Origin: Comamonas sp. KCTC 72670
GTDB lineage: Bacteria; Myxococcota; Myxococcia; Myxococcales; Myxococcaceae
Reading direction: 5' to 3'
Assembly (NCBI GenBank): GCA_014656495.1
Contig: BNCN01000010.1
Coordinates: 186,001 to 250,000 of the forward strand
Length of the DNA: 64,000 nucleotides
The notes under the pieces are model-generated. The model was given only the letters and a program-made list of their open reading frames with translations, made no database searches and was not told the origin of the DNA. Of this stretch, positions 34,749-45,299 are shown piece after piece (the first letter of the stretch is position 1; every line of letters begins with the position of its first letter). A program made the translations under genes and the position numbers.

Positions 34749-36890
34749 TCAGCGTGCTCGCGTCATGACGCCGCCCCATTCGAGCAGCGCGAAGAGGTCC
34801 ACCAAGGCTTCGACCGGGAAGACATACCCGTACTCGGCATAGGCCGCGTCGCGGATGTCCGCCACGGAGCGCTGGCCGTTGGCGTAGCTCGCGACAGCGT
34901 CCGCCAGTTGGTAGAAGCGCAGCTCGCTCTCGCCGCTTTCACGCAGGGCCGTGGTGGCCGCGTCCAACGCGGCCTTCACCGCTGCGACCCGGATTGGGTC
35001 CTCCGCGCCTGCCTTGCCGGCCACATCGTCAAAGGACGCGAGTTCCTGCCCCTTCACCCTGCGCGGGATGAAGGCGCGAGCCTGGCGCTCGGCGCCGGTG
35101 AGCGCGGGCGCCTTGGACACCGGCCCACGCAGCTTCGCGTCCGTCTCGATGCGGCCCAGGGCCTGGGCCTCGGCGATGTCCAACGCCTTGACCAGGGCGT
35201 GCACCTGCACGGAGGACGCGCCCAGGAGCAGGCATGAGCGCAGCGCCTCGCGCTCGCGTTGATAGCCGGCGCGCACCACCGCGCGCGCCAACTGGTAGCT
35301 GACGGGCAGCTCGCCGCGTCCCGCCGCGGCGAAATCCCGGCGGGCCCGGAACTCGTCCTCCGCCACACGCCTGGAGCCATGCACCGCGACCAGGCGCGCC
35401 AACTCCAGCGCTTCGGGCCCCTGGGCCCAGGCAGCGACGGTGACGGTGGCCAGCCCCGCGAAGGCGGCCCGGTGTAGTTGCGTGGGGTCCACGTTGCCCG
35501 GCTGGTCCTCGCTGGTGTGATAGCCGTCATCGGGCCACGTGGAGAAGGCCACGGCTGGGATGCCATGGTCGTTGAAGAGCTGGTGGTCCGAACCCCGGCT
35601 GTAACGGTCCATGTGCATGTCCAACGGGTCACGCGAGCCCGTCACCGAGTCGATGCGGAAGTCCTTTCGCGGAGGATAGGTGACGCCGTTGAAGCGGTTC
35701 ATGAACGCGACCGTGGACTCGGACACGGCGTTCACGAAGCTGCCGTTCCAGTCCGGCGTGTAGGTGATGGAGAACCGCGAGTGCACGCGGGACAGGCTGG
35801 CTCCCAGCATGTCGAAGTTGAACTGGGCCACGCGCCGGACCGGGTCGTCCCCGTGGTGGGCGAACCACTCGCGCGTGCCCTCGAACTCCGGCATCCAGAG
35901 CACCCGCAGCGTGCGCACCGGTGGCGGCAGGACGCCGCGCCGGATGAGTGACGTATAGGTGCGGACCATCTCCAGCACCGTGGCCGCCCCGGAGGCGTTG
36001 TCATTGGCCCCGGGTTTGTAGTGGTCCAGGTGCGCGGAGAGGACGACCTCTTCCCCCACGCGGCTCCCAGGGATGACGCCGCTGACGATGCTGAAGTGGC
36101 CAGGGCTGAACTCGGTGGCGACATGCACGTCCACCTTCACGGGACCGGCTTGCAGCTGCGCGCGAAGCTCACGCCCAGCCCGGTCGGACACCATGAACAG
36201 GAAGGGCGCGCGCCCGCCCGGGGGCACCAGCTTCTGGGGGACCATGGCCCAGCCCACCTGGTCCGGGAAGTCGCCGTCCCTGCGATGCGGCAGGTTCCAG
36301 GGCGGCGTCGAATACGAGGAGACGACGCCCACCGCGCCGTGCTTCACCACCGCCTGGCGGAGGACGGCGCTGGGGTGCCCGCGCGTGAAGGCCACCTTGC
36401 CCTTCAACACCTTGCCCACGTAGTCCGACTCCAGAGCGCCCAGCCCCACGTCGACGAGCTCCAGGTCCGTGCCCTCGAAGCTGCCGCTGCCCACCGCCAG
36501 CGCCATGGACAGGTCCGCATGGGACGTCACCCGGTAACGCTGTGGCCCGGACACCCACAGTTCGCCACGCGTGGCGCGCCACTGCGGCCCCGTCTTCATG
36601 GGCTCCAGTTGGACGTTCTGGAGGCCCGCGGCCTGCGCGGCGCTCCGGACCCACGCAGCGGCTTCGGAGTACCCCGCGTGTGAGTCCCGAGGCAGCAACG
36701 CCAGGCGCTGCACGCCCTCATGGATGCGGTCTCCCGAACTTTCGTGAATGAGCGCGCGGACCACGTCATCGCGCAGGACCAGTCCTGTCACGGGTGACAC
36801 GGCCCCGACAGGGGACGGTGGTGACGGAGCATCCGCGCGGGCCGTCAGGCCCCACAACACGCAAGCGAAGAGGACGGGCAGAAGTCGCAT
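34749..36890 (-). CDS. secreted M28-family metallopeptidase
   Basis: 713 residues from the ATG at 36890. A signal peptide ('LPVLFACVLWGLTARA') is followed by a protease-associated-like region and the M28 core: 'VVLSAHLDHYKPGANDNASG' (zinc His/Asp), 'VLWMPEFEGTREW' (Glu), 'FNFDMLGASL' and 'SDHQLFNDHGIPAVAFS' (His). The C-terminal ~200 residues are helical. It is likely exported to digest peptides outside the cytoplasm. A long upstream extension of the frame overlaps the divergent gene and is not credible. Confidence 0.85.
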   Translation of the reverse strand: MRLLPVLFACVLWGLTARADAPSPPSPVGAVSPVTGLVLRDDVVRALIHESSGDRIHEGVQRLALLPRDSHAGYSEAAAWVRSAAQAAGLQNVQLEPMKTGPQWRATRGELWVSGPQRYRVTSHADLSMALAVGSGSFEGTDLELVDVGLGALESDYVGKVLKGKVAFTRGHPSAVLRQAVVKHGAVGVVSSYSTPPWNLPHRRDGDFPDQVGWAMVPQKLVPPGGRAPFLFMVSDRAGRELRAQLQAGPVKVDVHVATEFSPGHFSIVSGVIPGSRVGEEVVLSAHLDHYKPGANDNASGAATVLEMVRTYTSLIRRGVLPPPVRTLRVLWMPEFEGTREWFAHHGDDPVRRVAQFNFDMLGASLSRVHSRFSITYTPDWNGSFVNAVSESTVAFMNRFNGVTYPPRKDFRIDSVTGSRDPLDMHMDRYSRGSDHQLFNDHGIPAVAFSTWPDDGYHTSEDQPGNVDPTQLHRAAFAGLATVTVAAWAQGPEALELARLVAVHGSRRVAEDEFRARRDFAAAGRGELPVSYQLARAVVRAGYQREREALRSCLLLGASSVQVHALVKALDIAEAQALGRIETDAKLRGPVSKAPALTGAERQARAFIPRRVKGQELASFDDVAGKAGAEDPIRVAAVKAALDAATTALRESGESELRFYQLADAVASYANGQRSVADIRDAAYAEYGYVFPVEALVDLFALLEWGGVMTRAR

Positions 36891-37015
36891 GGAAGCCTCG
36901 CAGGGGACGGCGGGTATCGCCGATTGGGGTGGCGCACTCCAGCGCCTCGGCTTCCGCCAGACACACTGTTCGTTCATCGCTTCGAACGATGCCCGAATAC
37001 GGGCTGTAGACGGAA

Positions 37016-38365
37016 ATGCCCGGCAAGGCTTTGAATCAGGACATGGCGCGAAGACTCGGCGAGCGGCTGGTGCTGGACGGAGTGCTGACACCGGAGCTGC
37101 TGTCGCGCGCGCTCGCCCATCAGCAGGAGTCGGGGCAGAAGCTCGGGGAGTGCCTCGTCCGCCTGGGCGTGGACGAGACGCCGGTCCTGCGGCTGCTGGC
37201 CCAGGAGCTCCAGACGCGCTTCGTGTCCACGGAGAAGCTGGCACAGGCCCCCATTTCACCCGCGCTGCTGGAGAAGGTGCCCGTGCGGCTGGCGGAGGGG
37301 TTCGACTTCATGCCGCTGCGGCTGACGCAAGGCGTGTTGTACGTGGCCATCGCCGAGCCGCAGCGACAACGCGCCTTGGAGGAAATCGTGCGCACCGTGG
37401 GCGTCACCCAGGTGCTGCCCTTCATCGCCGTGCGCAGGTCCATCCGGGCCGCCATCCGCAAGCACTACTACGCGGACACGCTCGCGTTCGAGCATCCGCC
37501 CGAGGACGAGGCCTGTCCGCACTGCGGAGCGCCCACGCAGGCAGGGGACTTTCAATGTGCGCGGTGCGAGCTGTTGCTGGTGCGGGAAGTTGACGACCTG
37601 CCGCCGCGGGACAACGTGTCCCTGGTGCGCGCGCTGCTGACGCAGCCTGAACGCCATGGCACCCGCGGCACGCCCCCGCCGGAGACCACGCGGGTGGTCA
37701 CGTTCCAAGCGCCCATGGGCAGCAACCAGGCCCGACCCTTCATCGTCGGCGGGCTCGACGTGGCGAACCTCAAGCTCAGCCCGTTCGAGGCGTATGTGCT
37801 GTCACTGGTGGACGGGCACACGTCCCTGGCGGACCTGGCGCTCATCACCCAGCTGACGGAGGTGGAGCTGCGAGCCATTTTCGCGTCGCTGGAGGAGCGC
37901 GGCGTCACGAAGCTCTACGACGTGCCTCCGCCCACGGCCCGGGCCACGCCCGCGCGAGCCGTCAGCCCGGTGGAAACGTCGTCCCAGTCCGCCGCGAGCG
38001 TCCAGGCGACTCGGAGTGAGACGCCGCCACCGGTGAAGGCCGAGCCCGCGCCCCCCTCACCTCGCACCGAGAATGCCAATGCGGACATCCTCCAGCGTGT
38101 CGTGAGGCTTGAGCAGGCCGGCCGCCTGGCGGAAGCCGTCGAGCTGCTGGAGCGAGGCATCAGCCGGCTGCCCTCCCCTGCCCCGCTGTACAACCGGCTG
38201 GGGATGATTCTCCTCAACCACCAGCGGGACTACGCGCGGGCCACGGCCCTCTTTCAGAAGGCCGCGGACTTGGAACCGGAGAACAGCCTCTTCACAATGA
38301 ATCTGTACTCCGTGATGTGCCTCATGGCGGACGCCACCAACGCCGGACAGAAAGCGCGGCGGTGA
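37016..38365 (+). CDS. MshEN-domain, zinc-ribbon and TPR protein
   Basis: 449 residues. The N-terminal ~150 residues match the GspE/PilB N-terminal (MshEN) domain: 'LGERLVLDGVLTPELLSRAL', 'SGQKLGECLVRLG', 'VPVRLAEGFDFMPLRL'. A zinc ribbon ('CPHCGAPTQAGDFQCARC', ~163-180), a winged-helix-like part and a Pro-rich linker follow. The C-terminus has TPR-like helices ('AEAVELLERGISRLPSPAPL'). There is no ATPase domain, so it is not a motor. Proteins of this layout in myxobacteria are untested; nucleotide-second-messenger sensing is a guess from MshEN. Confidence 0.75.
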   Translation: MPGKALNQDMARRLGERLVLDGVLTPELLSRALAHQQESGQKLGECLVRLGVDETPVLRLLAQELQTRFVSTEKLAQAPISPALLEKVPVRLAEGFDFMPLRLTQGVLYVAIAEPQRQRALEEIVRTVGVTQVLPFIAVRRSIRAAIRKHYYADTLAFEHPPEDEACPHCGAPTQAGDFQCARCELLLVREVDDLPPRDNVSLVRALLTQPERHGTRGTPPPETTRVVTFQAPMGSNQARPFIVGGLDVANLKLSPFEAYVLSLVDGHTSLADLALITQLTEVELRAIFASLEERGVTKLYDVPPPTARATPARAVSPVETSSQSAASVQATRSETPPPVKAEPAPPSPRTENANADILQRVVRLEQAGRLAEAVELLERGISRLPSPAPLYNRLGMILLNHQRDYARATALFQKAADLEPENSLFTMNLYSVMCLMADATNAGQKARR

Positions 38366-38402
38366 GGCGCTCACCTGTGTGGCGCGCCGAGCCGGAGCGG
38401 GC

Positions 38403-39497
38403 CTAACCGTTCAAAGGTGCCGCCGGGGCGGCTTCGGACGAGCAACCCCGCTGATACGTGTCCAGCGCCTGTTTGAAGCGCACACGCTCTTCCTCGGGCC
38501 ACGCCTTGGGCAGCTTCGCCACCGCTTGCTGCTGGTCGGCGATGGCGTCACGGCAACGGCCAAGGTGGAAGGCCACCCGTGCCGACGTCTCGAGCGCGTA
38601 GGGGTTCTCGGGTGCGAAGCGCCGCCCCACCTTCGCCAGGGGTTCTGCTTCCGCGTACTCGCCTTCTTGCGCTCGCAGCCACGCCAGTTCCGTCGCGGAC
38701 CACCCATCCAAGGCCTGTAGACGGTTCAGGGAGTCCAGCGCCTTTTCATACTGTGGGTCCTCGGGGGCATGTCTCGCCAGGAACCGTGCGAGCTCAAGCC
38801 AGGCGTCCTCACTGGCGGGAAACTGCGTGACGCGTGCACGAAGCCACTTCAACTCCGCCTCCTCGAGCAAATGCCCCTGCGGGTAAGACCTGATATTGAA
38901 CTTGAGTGAGAACTCGATGGGATGCCCCGCCAGCCTCGCGGGCTCATAGACGTGAGCGCCGAGCGTCTTGATGAACGCCTCCGTTATCCCGTAGGGCCCG
39001 GATTCAATCACGGTGAACCTTCGTATCCGGCCGTCCGTTCCAAGCCGGGCACGAAGCACCACCAAGAAGCTCGTCCTCGCGTTTATCGCGCCGCTCGTCA
39101 GCGAGGGCGGCTCGCCCGACACCCGAATGGGCCGCTGGAATTGCGACTGGGCGTACGTGCATGCCTCCGTGAGTTCCGCGCTGCACGCGGCGGAGATGTC
39201 GAGCCAGGCGGTCTGGACCTCGTCCTTGGAGGGTTTCCCCGCAAGCACCTGAACCGCCTCCTGGAAGACTCGGGGGGCTTCGTCCCGGGACAGCTCCCGC
39301 TCGGGAGCGGGCGCATAGAAGTCACGGGCCACAACCTGCACGCGCTTGGGCTCGTCGGGCGGGCGTTCAGCGTCCAGATAGAGTTCCATGGCGTGGGAGA
39401 GGTGCCCATGGCTCGCGGGCAACGAGGGCACACCGGCATGACGGCAGCCGGTGGCCACGGGCAAGCACACGGCAAGGAAGAGAATCAGTCGTCGCAT
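38403..39497 (-). CDS. lipoprotein with TonB-C-like and TPR regions
   Basis: 364 residues. Signal 'LILFLAVCLPVATGC' (lipobox). Residues ~130-205 look like a TonB C-terminal domain ('ARTSFLVVLRARLGTDGRIR', 'AHVYEPARLAGHPIEFSLKF'). Residues ~215-350 are TPR-like helices ('EDAWLELARFLARHAPEDP', 'LAWLRAQEGEYAEAEPLAKV'). It could join envelope energy-coupling or scaffolding, but no partner genes are adjacent. Convergent with the MshEN gene. Confidence 0.7.
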   Translation of the reverse strand: MRRLILFLAVCLPVATGCRHAGVPSLPASHGHLSHAMELYLDAERPPDEPKRVQVVARDFYAPAPERELSRDEAPRVFQEAVQVLAGKPSKDEVQTAWLDISAACSAELTEACTYAQSQFQRPIRVSGEPPSLTSGAINARTSFLVVLRARLGTDGRIRRFTVIESGPYGITEAFIKTLGAHVYEPARLAGHPIEFSLKFNIRSYPQGHLLEEAELKWLRARVTQFPASEDAWLELARFLARHAPEDPQYEKALDSLNRLQALDGWSATELAWLRAQEGEYAEAEPLAKVGRRFAPENPYALETSARVAFHLGRCRDAIADQQQAVAKLPKAWPEEERVRFKQALDTYQRGCSSEAAPAAPLNG

Positions 39498-39718
39498 CGG
39501 CGGCGAACGCTACCCGCCTCCTGGCACATCGTGAAAGCGCGCGCCCCCCGGTCTCGAAGCACGCCAGCGGACCAGCCCGAACGCAGCGCATCAGGCTCCG
39601 CGCCCCACCACCGCACGCGCATCCCAGGACGCGCAGCGCCATGTCCCCCCTATCGCGCGGTGGCCCCGGATGAACCTCAGGACTGACGTCCCCCCCCATT
39701 CCACGGTAGAGTCCCTTC

Positions 39719-40102
39719 ATGGTGCCGCTGACCGACCATACCGCTCTGACGGCGGACGCACGGGCCGCGTTGGAAGCCGAGGTGGGCTCGCTCACCCTGC
39801 TCCAGGACGTGGTGCGCTGGGGCTTCGCCAGCACGCCGCCGCGCGACGTGACGGAGGTCATCGTCCAGGACGAGTTCACCCATGACGTGGTGATGCCGTG
39901 GAAGGACGGGGGCTACCTCGTCTTCGACACGACCTGACTGGGCGGCGTCCTCTCGGTCTCCGTGTGGGACCACCGCCCCAGCGCAGATGAACTCCTCGAT
40001 GCCCGGCTCGCTGCGGGCTGGACGCCAACGCCCACCGGCACCGTCGACGGTGACGTCATCATGGGCCACGCCGCGTGCCGGGTGCCGCCACCCCGGCCCT
40101 GA
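39719..40102 (+). pseudogene. small protein gene interrupted by an in-frame TGA
   Basis: The frame from the ATG at 39719 gives 72 residues ending 'GYLVFDTT', then TGA at 39935-39937. The same frame continues with protein-like sequence ('LGGVLSVSVWDHRPSADELL', 'DARLAAGWTPTPTGTV') to a TGA at 40100-40102, 127 codons besides the stop. Codon use is the same on both sides. I read this as one gene broken by a recent nonsense mutation, or a sequencing error. The family is not recognised. Confidence 0.55.
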
Positions 40103-40156
40103 CGCAAGCGGGGCATCACCGGCCGCGACGCCGCTGACACCCCGCCTGTCCCTGCC

Positions 40157-41092
40157 CTACTTCTTCGAGCTGCGCAGGTACCGGTAGAACTCCGAGTCAC
40201 CGCCCAGGAACAGCGACGTGGAGCCATCCACGACCTCCGGGTAGGACTCCAGCGTCCGCATGAACTGGTAGAACTCAGGGTCCTTGCCGAACGCGTCCGC
40301 GTAGATCTTCGTGGCCTCGGCGTCCGCGGCGCCCGTGACGTCCTGGGCCTTGCGGTAGGCCTCCGAGCGAATCTCCTTCAGGTCACGCTCGCGCTGACCT
40401 CGGACCTCCGCCGCGCGGCCCATGCCCTCCGAACGGGAGCGCTCGGCGATGCGCTTGCGCTCGGAGATCATCCGCTCGAACACCTTCACCTGCACCTCGT
40501 CCACGTAGTTGATGCGACGAATCTGCACGTCCACCAGCTCCACGCCGAACTCCTTGACGATCTCCGCGGCCCGCAGACGGATCTGCCGGGTGAGCTTGTC
40601 GCGACCCTGGGCGACCTTCTCGAGCGACTCGGCCCGCTCCGTCTCGGCGGTGTACTCGTCGTCCTCGAAGGGCCGGTTGGTGGAGCGCACCGCTTCAATC
40701 AACGCGAACGACGCGATGGTGTTGCGCGTCTCACCGTCGATGATGTCATCGAGCCGGGACTGGGCGTTGCGCTCGTCGCGCAGGCGCTGGAAGAAGCGCA
40801 GCGGGTCGACGATGCGCCAGCGGCCGAAGGTGTCCACCCAGATGTACTTCTTGTCCTTGGTGGGAATCTGGTTCGGGTCGCCCCGCCAGTCCAACCACCG
40901 CTTGTCGAACCGGTTCACCGTGTCGACGAAGGGCATCTTGAAGTGGAGCCCCGGGTCCACGACGGACGAGCCCTTCGGCTCGCCGAACCGGGTGATGACG
41001 GCCTGCTCGTGCTCGTCCAGGGTGTAGGACGCCGAGAAGGCCACCACCACGGCGAGGAAGGCCAGCACTGCGACTGGAATCAGGCGGTTCAT
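40157..41092 (-). CDS. hflC: HflC, regulator of FtsH protease
   Basis: 311 residues. One N-terminal membrane helix, then the SPFH/prohibitin domain: 'YTLDEHEQAVITRFGEP', 'DPGLHFKMPFVDTVNRFDKR' and 'FGVELVDVQIRRINYVDEVQ'. A coiled coil of Arg/Glu-rich helices and the C-terminal 'DPEFYQFMRTLESY' complete the HflC pattern. With HflK it forms a membrane cage around FtsH and tunes proteolysis. Its ATG overlaps the hflK stop by 4 nt. Confidence 0.93.
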   Translation of the reverse strand: MNRLIPVAVLAFLAVVVAFSASYTLDEHEQAVITRFGEPKGSSVVDPGLHFKMPFVDTVNRFDKRWLDWRGDPNQIPTKDKKYIWVDTFGRWRIVDPLRFFQRLRDERNAQSRLDDIIDGETRNTIASFALIEAVRSTNRPFEDDEYTAETERAESLEKVAQGRDKLTRQIRLRAAEIVKEFGVELVDVQIRRINYVDEVQVKVFERMISERKRIAERSRSEGMGRAAEVRGQRERDLKEIRSEAYRKAQDVTGAADAEATKIYADAFGKDPEFYQFMRTLESYPEVVDGSTSLFLGGDSEFYRYLRSSKK

Positions 41093-42156
41093 CGGCGGCC
41101 CTCCGTCATGCTCGCGCTACCGGACACCGCGGGGTCGGCCGCCTGCATGTTCAGCAGCGGCGTGAGGCCCTTCACGGATTCATCGAGGACGACCTTCTGT
41201 CCCGCGCGCGGGAGCACCTGGCTCACGGTCTCCAGGTACATGCGGCGCCGCGTGACGTCCGGGGCCTTGCGGTACTCCTCGTAGACGCGGGCGAAGCGGT
41301 CCGCCTCACCCTTGGCGCGGTTCACGCGCTCGATGGCATAACCCTCGGCGCTGCGCAGGGCCTCCTCGGCCTCGCCCTTCGCGCGGGGGATGACGCGGTT
41401 GAGCTCCGCGTAGGCCTCGTTGATGACGCGCTCCTTCTCCTGGATGGCCTGGTTCACCTCGTTGAACGAGGGCTTCACCGGGTCCGGAGGATTCACGTCC
41501 TGCAAGACGACCTGCTGGATGTCCACGCCCGTCTCGTAGCGGTCCGCCAGGTCCTGCAGCAGCAGCTTGGCCTGGGTGGCCACCGCCTGCCGGCCCGTGG
41601 TGAGGACCTCGTTCACCGAGTGGTCCCCCACGACGGCGCGCATCGACGCCTCGGAGATGTCCCGGAGCATGCTCTCCACGTTCTTCACCTTGAAGAGGTA
41701 CTTGTACGGGTCCTTGATCTTGTACTGGACGATCCACTCCACCACCGCGACGTTGAGGTCACCGGTGAGCATGAGCGACTCGCGCTTCATGTCGGAGGAC
41801 TGGGCCGCGTAGGACGAGCCCCGCTCGGCGCCGCGCTCCGTGCGGAAGCCGAACTCCGCCTTGAGCTGCCGCTGCACCGGGACCTTCACGATGCGGTCCA
41901 CCCAGAAGGGCAACCGGAAGTGCGGTCCGGGTTCGACGGTGCCGGTGAAGCGCCCCAGCCGGAGGATGACGCCCACCTCGTCGGGCTCCACCTGGGCGTA
42001 GCTGGTCATCACGCCCACCAGCAGGAACAGACCCAGGACGCCATAAATGACGCGCCGGCCGAAGCCCGGCCCCAGTTGCTTGCGAAGTTCACGCAGGACG
42101 TCGTCCGGGTCCTGCCCCCTTGAACCGTTACTCATGACGCGTGGATTCCATGCCAT
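41089..42156 (-). CDS. hflK: HflK, regulator of FtsH protease
   Basis: 355 residues. The start 'MAWNP' matches the conserved start of HflK, which supports the ATG at 42156 despite a ribosome site (GAGGAGGG) lying very close; 42135 is the alternative. One membrane helix (~35-55) precedes the SPFH domain ('YAQVEPDEVGVILRLGRFTG', 'VEPGPHFRLPFWVDRI', 'VDIQQVVLQDVNPPDPVK'). It lacks the long Gly-rich N-terminus of the E. coli protein. Partner of HflC, coded directly downstream. Confidence 0.92.
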   Translation of the reverse strand: MAWNPRVMSNGSRGQDPDDVLRELRKQLGPGFGRRVIYGVLGLFLLVGVMTSYAQVEPDEVGVILRLGRFTGTVEPGPHFRLPFWVDRIVKVPVQRQLKAEFGFRTERGAERGSSYAAQSSDMKRESLMLTGDLNVAVVEWIVQYKIKDPYKYLFKVKNVESMLRDISEASMRAVVGDHSVNEVLTTGRQAVATQAKLLLQDLADRYETGVDIQQVVLQDVNPPDPVKPSFNEVNQAIQEKERVINEAYAELNRVIPRAKGEAEEALRSAEGYAIERVNRAKGEADRFARVYEEYRKAPDVTRRRMYLETVSQVLPRAGQKVVLDESVKGLTPLLNMQAADPAVSGSASMTEGRR

Positions 42157-42284
42157 CCCTCCTCTTCCCCCGTGAGGGAGGCTTCACGCAAGGGGGACCG
42201 CGCGAAAACCCAGCCACGCGCAGTCCCCGTTGCCGCTCCCTGGCACGGTCGTTAGGCAAGGCCGACCTTGCAGGGAGGACTGAA

Positions 42285-43313
42285 TTGAGTGGCCTGACGA
42301 ACCGACGAATCGTGCTCGCGGCCCGGCCAGAGGGCCGGCCCACTCCGGAGAACTTCCGCGTCGAGGACGCCGCCGCGGCGGAGCCAGGTGAAGGCGAGGT
42401 CCTGCTGAAGGTCCTATATCTATCGCTGGACCCGTACATGCGTGGCCGGATGAGCGCCGCGAAGTCGTATGCCGCGCCGTTGGGGCTGGGCGAGGTCATG
42501 ATCGGCGGCACCGTGGCCCAGGTCGTCCGCTCCCGACACCCGGACTACGCCGAAGGGGACCATGTCCTCTCGTTCTCTGGATGGCAGTCCTACGCGCTGT
42601 CCAACGGAGAGGGCCTGCGCAAGCTCGACCCCTCGGCCGCGCCGCTCACCACCGCGCTGGGCGTACTGGGCATGCCCGGCTTCACGGCGTACGCGGGCCT
42701 CTTCACGATTGGCCGGCCCCAGCCGGGCGAGACGGTCGTCGTGGCCGCGGCGAGCGGACCCGTGGGCGCGACGGTGGGCCAACTGGCGCGCATCAAGGGA
42801 GCGCGCGCGGTGGGCATCGCGGGGGGCCCGGACAAGTGCGCCTATGTCCGTGATGAGCTCGGCTTCGACGCGGTCGTGGACCACCGCGCCCCGGACTTCG
42901 CCGAGCGACTGAAGGACGCCTGCCCCAAGGGCGTCGACGTCTACTTCGAGAACGTGGGCGGCGCGGTCTGGGACGCGGTGTTCCCCCTCTTCAACGAGTT
43001 CGCCCGCATCCCCGTGTGCGGCCTGATTGCCCAGTACAACAGCGCGGGCGAGTTCCCGGGCCCGGACCGCTTGCCCATCGTCATGCGCGACGTGTTGTCC
43101 AAGAGCCTGACGCTGCGAGGCTTCATCCAGCGCGAGTTCGTCAGCCAGCTCCCGGACTTCCACCGGGAGATGAGCGCCTGGATTCGCGACGGACGCGTGC
43201 GTTACCGCGAGGACATCGTGGACGGACTCGACCGGGCCCCCGAGGCCCTCATCGGGCTCCTCGAGGGCCGCAACTTCGGCAAGCTCATCGTGAAGGTGGG
43301 TGAAGCGGAATGA
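42285..43313 (+). CDS. NADP-dependent medium-chain oxidoreductase (curcumin/prostaglandin reductase type)
   Basis: 342 residues from a TTG at 42285 with GGGAGG 7 nt upstream, which gives the usual family length. 'LKVLYLSLDPYMRGRM' near the N-terminus, 'GMPGFTAYAGLF', the Rossmann 'VVVAAASGPVGATVGQLARI' and 'GVDVYFENVGGAVWDAV' mark zinc-free double-bond reductases. It reduces enones using NADPH. The stop overlaps the next gene as ATGA, so hydrolase and reductase form one operon. Confidence 0.9.
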   Translation: MSGLTNRRIVLAARPEGRPTPENFRVEDAAAAEPGEGEVLLKVLYLSLDPYMRGRMSAAKSYAAPLGLGEVMIGGTVAQVVRSRHPDYAEGDHVLSFSGWQSYALSNGEGLRKLDPSAAPLTTALGVLGMPGFTAYAGLFTIGRPQPGETVVVAAASGPVGATVGQLARIKGARAVGIAGGPDKCAYVRDELGFDAVVDHRAPDFAERLKDACPKGVDVYFENVGGAVWDAVFPLFNEFARIPVCGLIAQYNSAGEFPGPDRLPIVMRDVLSKSLTLRGFIQREFVSQLPDFHREMSAWIRDGRVRYREDIVDGLDRAPEALIGLLEGRNFGKLIVKVGEAE

Positions 43314-44113
43314 CGGCGGACAGCGCGCAGAAGGCCCTGGAGGTCGACGGGCGGACGCTCGCCTACCGCGACGTGGGGGCTGGGACGCCCGTCGTCCTGG
43401 TGCACAGCGGCGGCTTCTCCGGGCGCCAATGGCGACGGCTGGGCGATGCCCTGGCGCCCACGCACCGGAGCATCATCCCGGACCTGCTCGGCTACGGCGC
43501 GTCCAGCGAATGGCCCGCGGGGGCCCCGTTCCACTTCCGTCTGGACCTCGCGGCCCTGGAGGCGCTGGTGCTGCACCTGGGGCAGCCCGTCCACCTCGTG
43601 GGGCACTCCTACGGAGGCTTCCTCGCGCTCCAGGCCGCGCTGGCCCATCCCTCCCTGGTGAAGTCCCTGGCGGTCTTCGAGCCGGTGGCGTTCGGCGTGC
43701 TCGAACCGGAGGACTGGAAGGACTCGCCGTTCCTGCCCTCGACCTTCGAAGGCACGGGGGAGGCATGGCTGTCCGCCTTCGTCTCGGGATGGAATGGCCC
43801 GGGCGCGTGGGATGCGCTCAACGCGGAGACCCAGCAGGCGTTCCGGAAGGTGGGCTGGAAGGTCTACCAGGAGGTCATCACGCTGTCGGACGACCGGACG
43901 ACGCGTGAGCGCTACGGGACGATCGCCGCGCCCACGCTGCTGCTCGGCGGCGCGCGAACGCCCGCGTTCGAACGGCGCGTCCTGGAGCGGCTCTCACAGG
44001 TGATGCCCCGGACCGAGCTCCAGGTCTTCGAGGGCATGGGCCACATGGGCCCCATCACCCACGGCCCGGACGTGAACGCGGCCATCCTGCGGCACGTGCG
44101 CGCCTGGAGCTGA
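43310..44113 (+). CDS. alpha/beta hydrolase
   Basis: 267 residues. 'TPVVLVHSGGFSGRQW' (oxyanion region), nucleophile elbow 'VHLVGHSYGGFLAL' (~96-109), acid region 'APTLLLGGARTPAF' and His in 'VFEGMGHMGPI' form the complete fold. No signal peptide. It is translationally coupled to the upstream reductase, so the two may act on the same small molecule. The substrate is unknown. Confidence 0.88.
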   Translation: MTADSAQKALEVDGRTLAYRDVGAGTPVVLVHSGGFSGRQWRRLGDALAPTHRSIIPDLLGYGASSEWPAGAPFHFRLDLAALEALVLHLGQPVHLVGHSYGGFLALQAALAHPSLVKSLAVFEPVAFGVLEPEDWKDSPFLPSTFEGTGEAWLSAFVSGWNGPGAWDALNAETQQAFRKVGWKVYQEVITLSDDRTTRERYGTIAAPTLLLGGARTPAFERRVLERLSQVMPRTELQVFEGMGHMGPITHGPDVNAAILRHVRAWS

Positions 44114-44126
44114 GGCGCGCGTGAGG

Positions 44127-44157
44127 CCTGCGTGCCCGGAAGCGGCGGGCACGCAGG
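44127..44157. terminator. bidirectional terminator hairpin
   Basis: CCTGCGTGCCCG and CGGGCACGCAGG, a perfect 12-bp stem with a 7-nt loop, between two convergent genes. No strong T-run on either side. Confidence 0.65.
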
Positions 44158-44176
44158 TCCTGCAACACGGCGGCGC

Positions 44177-45127
<951 letters not shown>

Positions 45128-45299
45128 GAGATTCTTCCTGGTGTAGAGGGCGCGGGGGTCTCGCCTGAAACCGCCCACGCCCGGGATATAGCCTGGAACC
45201 CGCACCGGAACGCGGCCCCGATAACGCCTGGGATGCGCCTTGTCGTCCACCCAGGGTTGCGCCTAGCGTCTGTCGTTTGACCTCCAGGGGGTTTGAGAC

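Noticed and set aside
39935-39937. Selenocysteine codon
   Set aside because: No convincing SECIS-like hairpin directly after the TGA, and no redox context in the protein. A nonsense mutation is simpler.
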